Of a DNA stretch of 16,360 bases, positions 14,566 through 16,360 are shown in pieces (the first letter of the stretch is position 1; every line of letters starts with the position of its first letter). Location of the stretch: the NCBI GenBank assembly GCA_002473085.1, contig DKTP01000059.1:1-16360 (forward strand). Direction: 5' to 3'. The translations under genes were made by a program, and so were the position numbers. The notes under the pieces are model-generated. The model saw nothing but the letters and a program-made list of their open reading frames with translations, did no database searches and was not told where the DNA came from. This DNA is from Anaerolineales bacterium UBA7227 (GTDB lineage: Bacteria > Chloroflexota > Anaerolineae > Anaerolineales > Villigracilaceae).

Positions 14566-16011
14566 ATGACTCCTTTCGATTTCACCAAAGACCTTCAAAC
14601 CATCCTCCCGCTGACCATCCTGATCGTTTGGGCCTGCGCGCTCCTGGTCGTGGACTTGTTCGTCCCCAAGAGCCAGAAGTGGATCACCGCCGCGCTGGCC
14701 GCCGCGGGACTGGCCGTCGCGCTCGGCGTCACCCTCGCGCAGGCAGGCAAACCCGCCGTCCTGGGCTTCAACGACATGGTCGCGCGCGACGGTTTCTCCA
14801 CCTTCCTCAACGCCCTGCAACTGGCCTGCGGACTGCTCGGCGTGACCCTGGCCTTTGGCTACATCAAACGCACGGGGATCGAACGCGGCGAATACTACAC
14901 CCTGCTCCTCTTCAGCCTCACGGGGATGATGCTCATGGCGCAGGCCACCGACCTGATCCTCGTCTTCATCGCCCTCGAACTGCTCTCCATCCCGCTGTAC
15001 TTCCTGGCGGCCTTCAACCGTTCGCAAGCCGCCTCGGAAGAAGCGGGACTGAAATACTTCCTGCTCGGCGCCTTCTCGACGGGATTCCTCGTCTACGGGA
15101 TCGCGCTCGTCTTCGGCGCGACCGGGACCACCAACCTCGCCGCCATCTTCGCCTCCGCCCCGACCTCGGTCCCGCTCCTGACCGTCGGCGCGGCCCTCAT
15201 CCTCGTCGGCTTCGCCTTTAAGGTCGCGATCGTCCCCTTCCACATGTGGACGCCCGACGTCTACCAGGGCGCGCCGACTTCCGTCACCGGCTTCATGGCC
15301 GCGGGCGCCAAGATCGCGGGATTCGCGGCCATGTTCCGCGTCTTCGCGACGGCTTTCCCCTCCCTCGCCGTGGACATGACCAACGTCCTCTGGGGACTCT
15401 CCGCGCTGACGATGGTGATCGGCAACCTGGTCGCCATTTCGCAGACCGACATCAAACGCATGTTGGCCTACTCCAGTATCGCGCACGCGGGCTACATCCT
15501 GATGGCCTTCGTCCCCTACGGCAACGCCGAGGTCGCGCCAGTCGCGATCGCTTCGGGACTCTTCTACCTCGTCGCCTACGCGGCCGCCAACTTCGGCGCG
15601 TGGGGCGTCGTAGTCGCCATGGAACAAGCCGAGGGACGCGGCCTCGCCATCAGCGACTACGCGGGACTGGCGAAGAAACATCCCGCCCTCGCCGCCGCGA
15701 TGACCGTCTGCCTGCTTTCGTTCATCGGCTTCCCACCCACGCTCGGGCTGGTCGGCAAGTTCTATCTCTTCCGCTCCGCGATCGCGGGCGGATTCGTCGG
15801 GCTGGCGATCATCGGCGTGATCACCTCGCTCGTCTCTGCGTACTACTACTTGCGCGTCGTCGTGACGATGTACATGAAGGACGGCGCGCCGGCCATCGAG
15901 CGCGAGTTCTGGCTCGACCTCACCTGGGGACTCTCCGCCTTTGTGACGGTGGCGCTCAGCTTCGTCCCGCAGGCGCTGTTCCTGATGGCAAGCACGGCGC
16001 TGTTGAAATAA
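14566..16011 (+). CDS. nuoN: NADH-quinone oxidoreductase subunit N (antiporter-like)
   Basis: This 481-residue membrane subunit (ND2 family) is the antiporter-like unit nearest the quinone arm. The conserved Glu is E138 in FIALELLSIPLYFL and the pumping Lys is K219 in FKVAIVPFHMWTPDVYQGAP. Further helices show TSVTGFMAAGAKIAGFA and KRMLAYSSIAHAGYILMAF, all diagnostic. The start is ATG 14566 (MTPFDFTKDLQ), supported by TGGAG with 6-base spacing. This is the last gene of the operon, with a terminator 17 bases after its stop. A 376-codon antisense frame over it is a codon-bias shadow. Length matches E. coli NuoN (485). Confidence 0.97.
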   Translation: MTPFDFTKDLQTILPLTILIVWACALLVVDLFVPKSQKWITAALAAAGLAVALGVTLAQAGKPAVLGFNDMVARDGFSTFLNALQLACGLLGVTLAFGYIKRTGIERGEYYTLLLFSLTGMMLMAQATDLILVFIALELLSIPLYFLAAFNRSQAASEEAGLKYFLLGAFSTGFLVYGIALVFGATGTTNLAAIFASAPTSVPLLTVGAALILVGFAFKVAIVPFHMWTPDVYQGAPTSVTGFMAAGAKIAGFAAMFRVFATAFPSLAVDMTNVLWGLSALTMVIGNLVAISQTDIKRMLAYSSIAHAGYILMAFVPYGNAEVAPVAIASGLFYLVAYAAANFGAWGVVVAMEQAEGRGLAISDYAGLAKKHPALAAAMTVCLLSFIGFPPTLGLVGKFYLFRSAIAGGFVGLAIIGVITSLVSAYYYLRVVVTMYMKDGAPAIEREFWLDLTWGLSAFVTVALSFVPQALFLMASTALLK

Positions 16012-16027
16012 ACGTAGAGTTGCCTAA

Positions 16028-16067
16028 AATAAAAAGAGACTCGCTATGAGGCGAGTCTCTTTTTATT
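16028..16067. terminator. Bidirectional intrinsic terminator between nuoN and the aconitase gene
   Basis: A perfect 17-bp inverted repeat (16028-16044 with 16051-16067) surrounds a 6-base loop. The core AGAGACTCGC pairs with GCGAGTCTCT and is flanked by an A-run on the left and a T-run on the right. RNA from either strand therefore ends in a GC stem plus U-tract. It lies 17 bases after the nuoN stop and 11 bases beyond the stop of the convergent - strand gene, so it would serve both. Confidence 0.93.
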
Positions 16068-16078
16068 CGCGATGCGTC

Positions 16079-16360
16079 TCACTGCATCAAATGCTTCAGC
16101 ACCGTGTGCAGGATGCCGCCGTCGCGGTAGTAGTTGACTTCCACTTTCGTGTTCAGCAGCGCGGTGACTTTGAACTCGATTACGCGCCCGTCGGACTTCC
16201 GCGCTTTGACGGTCAACTCGGCCTTGGGCTGGATGCCGTCGCTCAAGCCCTCGATGTCGAGCGTCTCGCTTCCATCCAGCCCGAGGGACTCGGCGTTCTG
16301 TCCGCCGACGAATTGCAGGGGCAGGATTCCCATGCCCACCAGGTTGGAGCGGTGGATGCG
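16079..16360 (-). CDS. acnA: Aconitate hydratase, C-terminal part (partial, runs off the window)
   Basis: The visible 93 residues are the end of the swivel domain of an aconitase of the AcnA/IRP type, which interconverts citrate and isocitrate in the TCA cycle using a [4Fe-4S] cluster. The reading frame is open through the window edge, so the 5' end is missing. RIHRSNLVGMGILPLQF, with its conserved Arg and Ser, starts the fragment. A GLDGSETLDIEGL stretch follows, and the C-terminal VEVNYYRDGGILHTVLKHL matches the usual end of AcnA. The cluster cysteines lie outside the window. The first Met-like position often chosen is an internal GTG codon and is not the start. It converges on nuoN and shares the terminator. 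A related family (AcnD or another aconitase-like hydratase) is possible but less likely. Confidence 0.85.
   Translation of the reverse strand, partial: RIHRSNLVGMGILPLQFVGGQNAESLGLDGSETLDIEGLSDGIQPKAELTVKARKSDGRVIEFKVTALLNTKVEVNYYRDGGILHTVLKHLMQ

Noticed and set aside
14551..15681. 376-codon open frame on the - strand opposite nuoN
   Set aside because: It shows the same shadow composition (runs of Glu, Asp, Gly and Arg) and overlaps a clearly recognised nuoN completely.

Overview
The window carries a complete 14-gene operon for respiratory complex I (NADH:quinone oxidoreductase, nuoA to nuoN) on the + strand, from about 328 to 16011. It is followed by a strong two-way terminator and, convergent on the - strand, the 3' end of an aconitate hydratase gene. 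NuoC and NuoD are separate (not fused as in E. coli), the NADH-dehydrogenase module NuoEFG is present, and the gene order is the classical A-B-C-D-E-F-G-H-I-J-K-L-M-N. The organism is a bacterium with moderately high GC (about 57-62% in two 60-base nuo samples counted by hand). Overall style suggests an Anaerolineae-like member of Chloroflexota: a Thr-Pro repeat linker in the upstream fragment, NuoD and NuoG ligand spacing close to Thermus, and toxin-antitoxin families that I recall as common in Chloroflexota and Cyanobacteria. This assignment is an inference from protein character, not from a marker gene.

Layout. 1-108 is probably the C-terminal tail of an upstream secreted or cell-surface protein. 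109-327 holds a near-consensus sigma-70 promoter (TTGACT, 17 bases, TATGAT) with overlapping palindromes, then a large imperfect hairpin (203-295) in the predicted leader RNA. 328-8829 holds nuoA-I: the quinone-binding arm, the NADH arm and the NuoH/NuoI link to the membrane. A short gap (8830-8901) carries heptanucleotide tandem repeats that fold into an 18-bp hairpin directly in front of the nuoJ ribosome-binding site. 8902-16011 holds the membrane-arm genes nuoJ, K, L, M and N.

The most notable feature is in the membrane-arm block. Two different toxin-antitoxin-type gene pairs sit in the two gaps between the three proton-pumping antiporter-like subunits: a DUF4258/YgiT-zinc-finger pair between nuoL and nuoM, and a BrnT/CopG-type (BrnA-like) pair between nuoM and nuoN. 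Both are on the operon strand, both are toxin-first with overlapping reading frames, and both are lower in GC (about 46-48% by hand count) than the nuo genes. The second pair also has a likely extended -10 promoter of its own. The protein families are known; their placement inside a housekeeping operon is what deserves attention.

How the genes work together: NuoE, F and G oxidise NADH through FMN and a chain of Fe-S clusters. NuoB, C, D and I pass the electrons to quinone at the NuoB/NuoD/NuoH junction. NuoA, H, J, K, L, M and N couple this to proton translocation. All expected cluster ligands and the key membrane Glu/Lys residues that I checked are present, so the enzyme should be functional.
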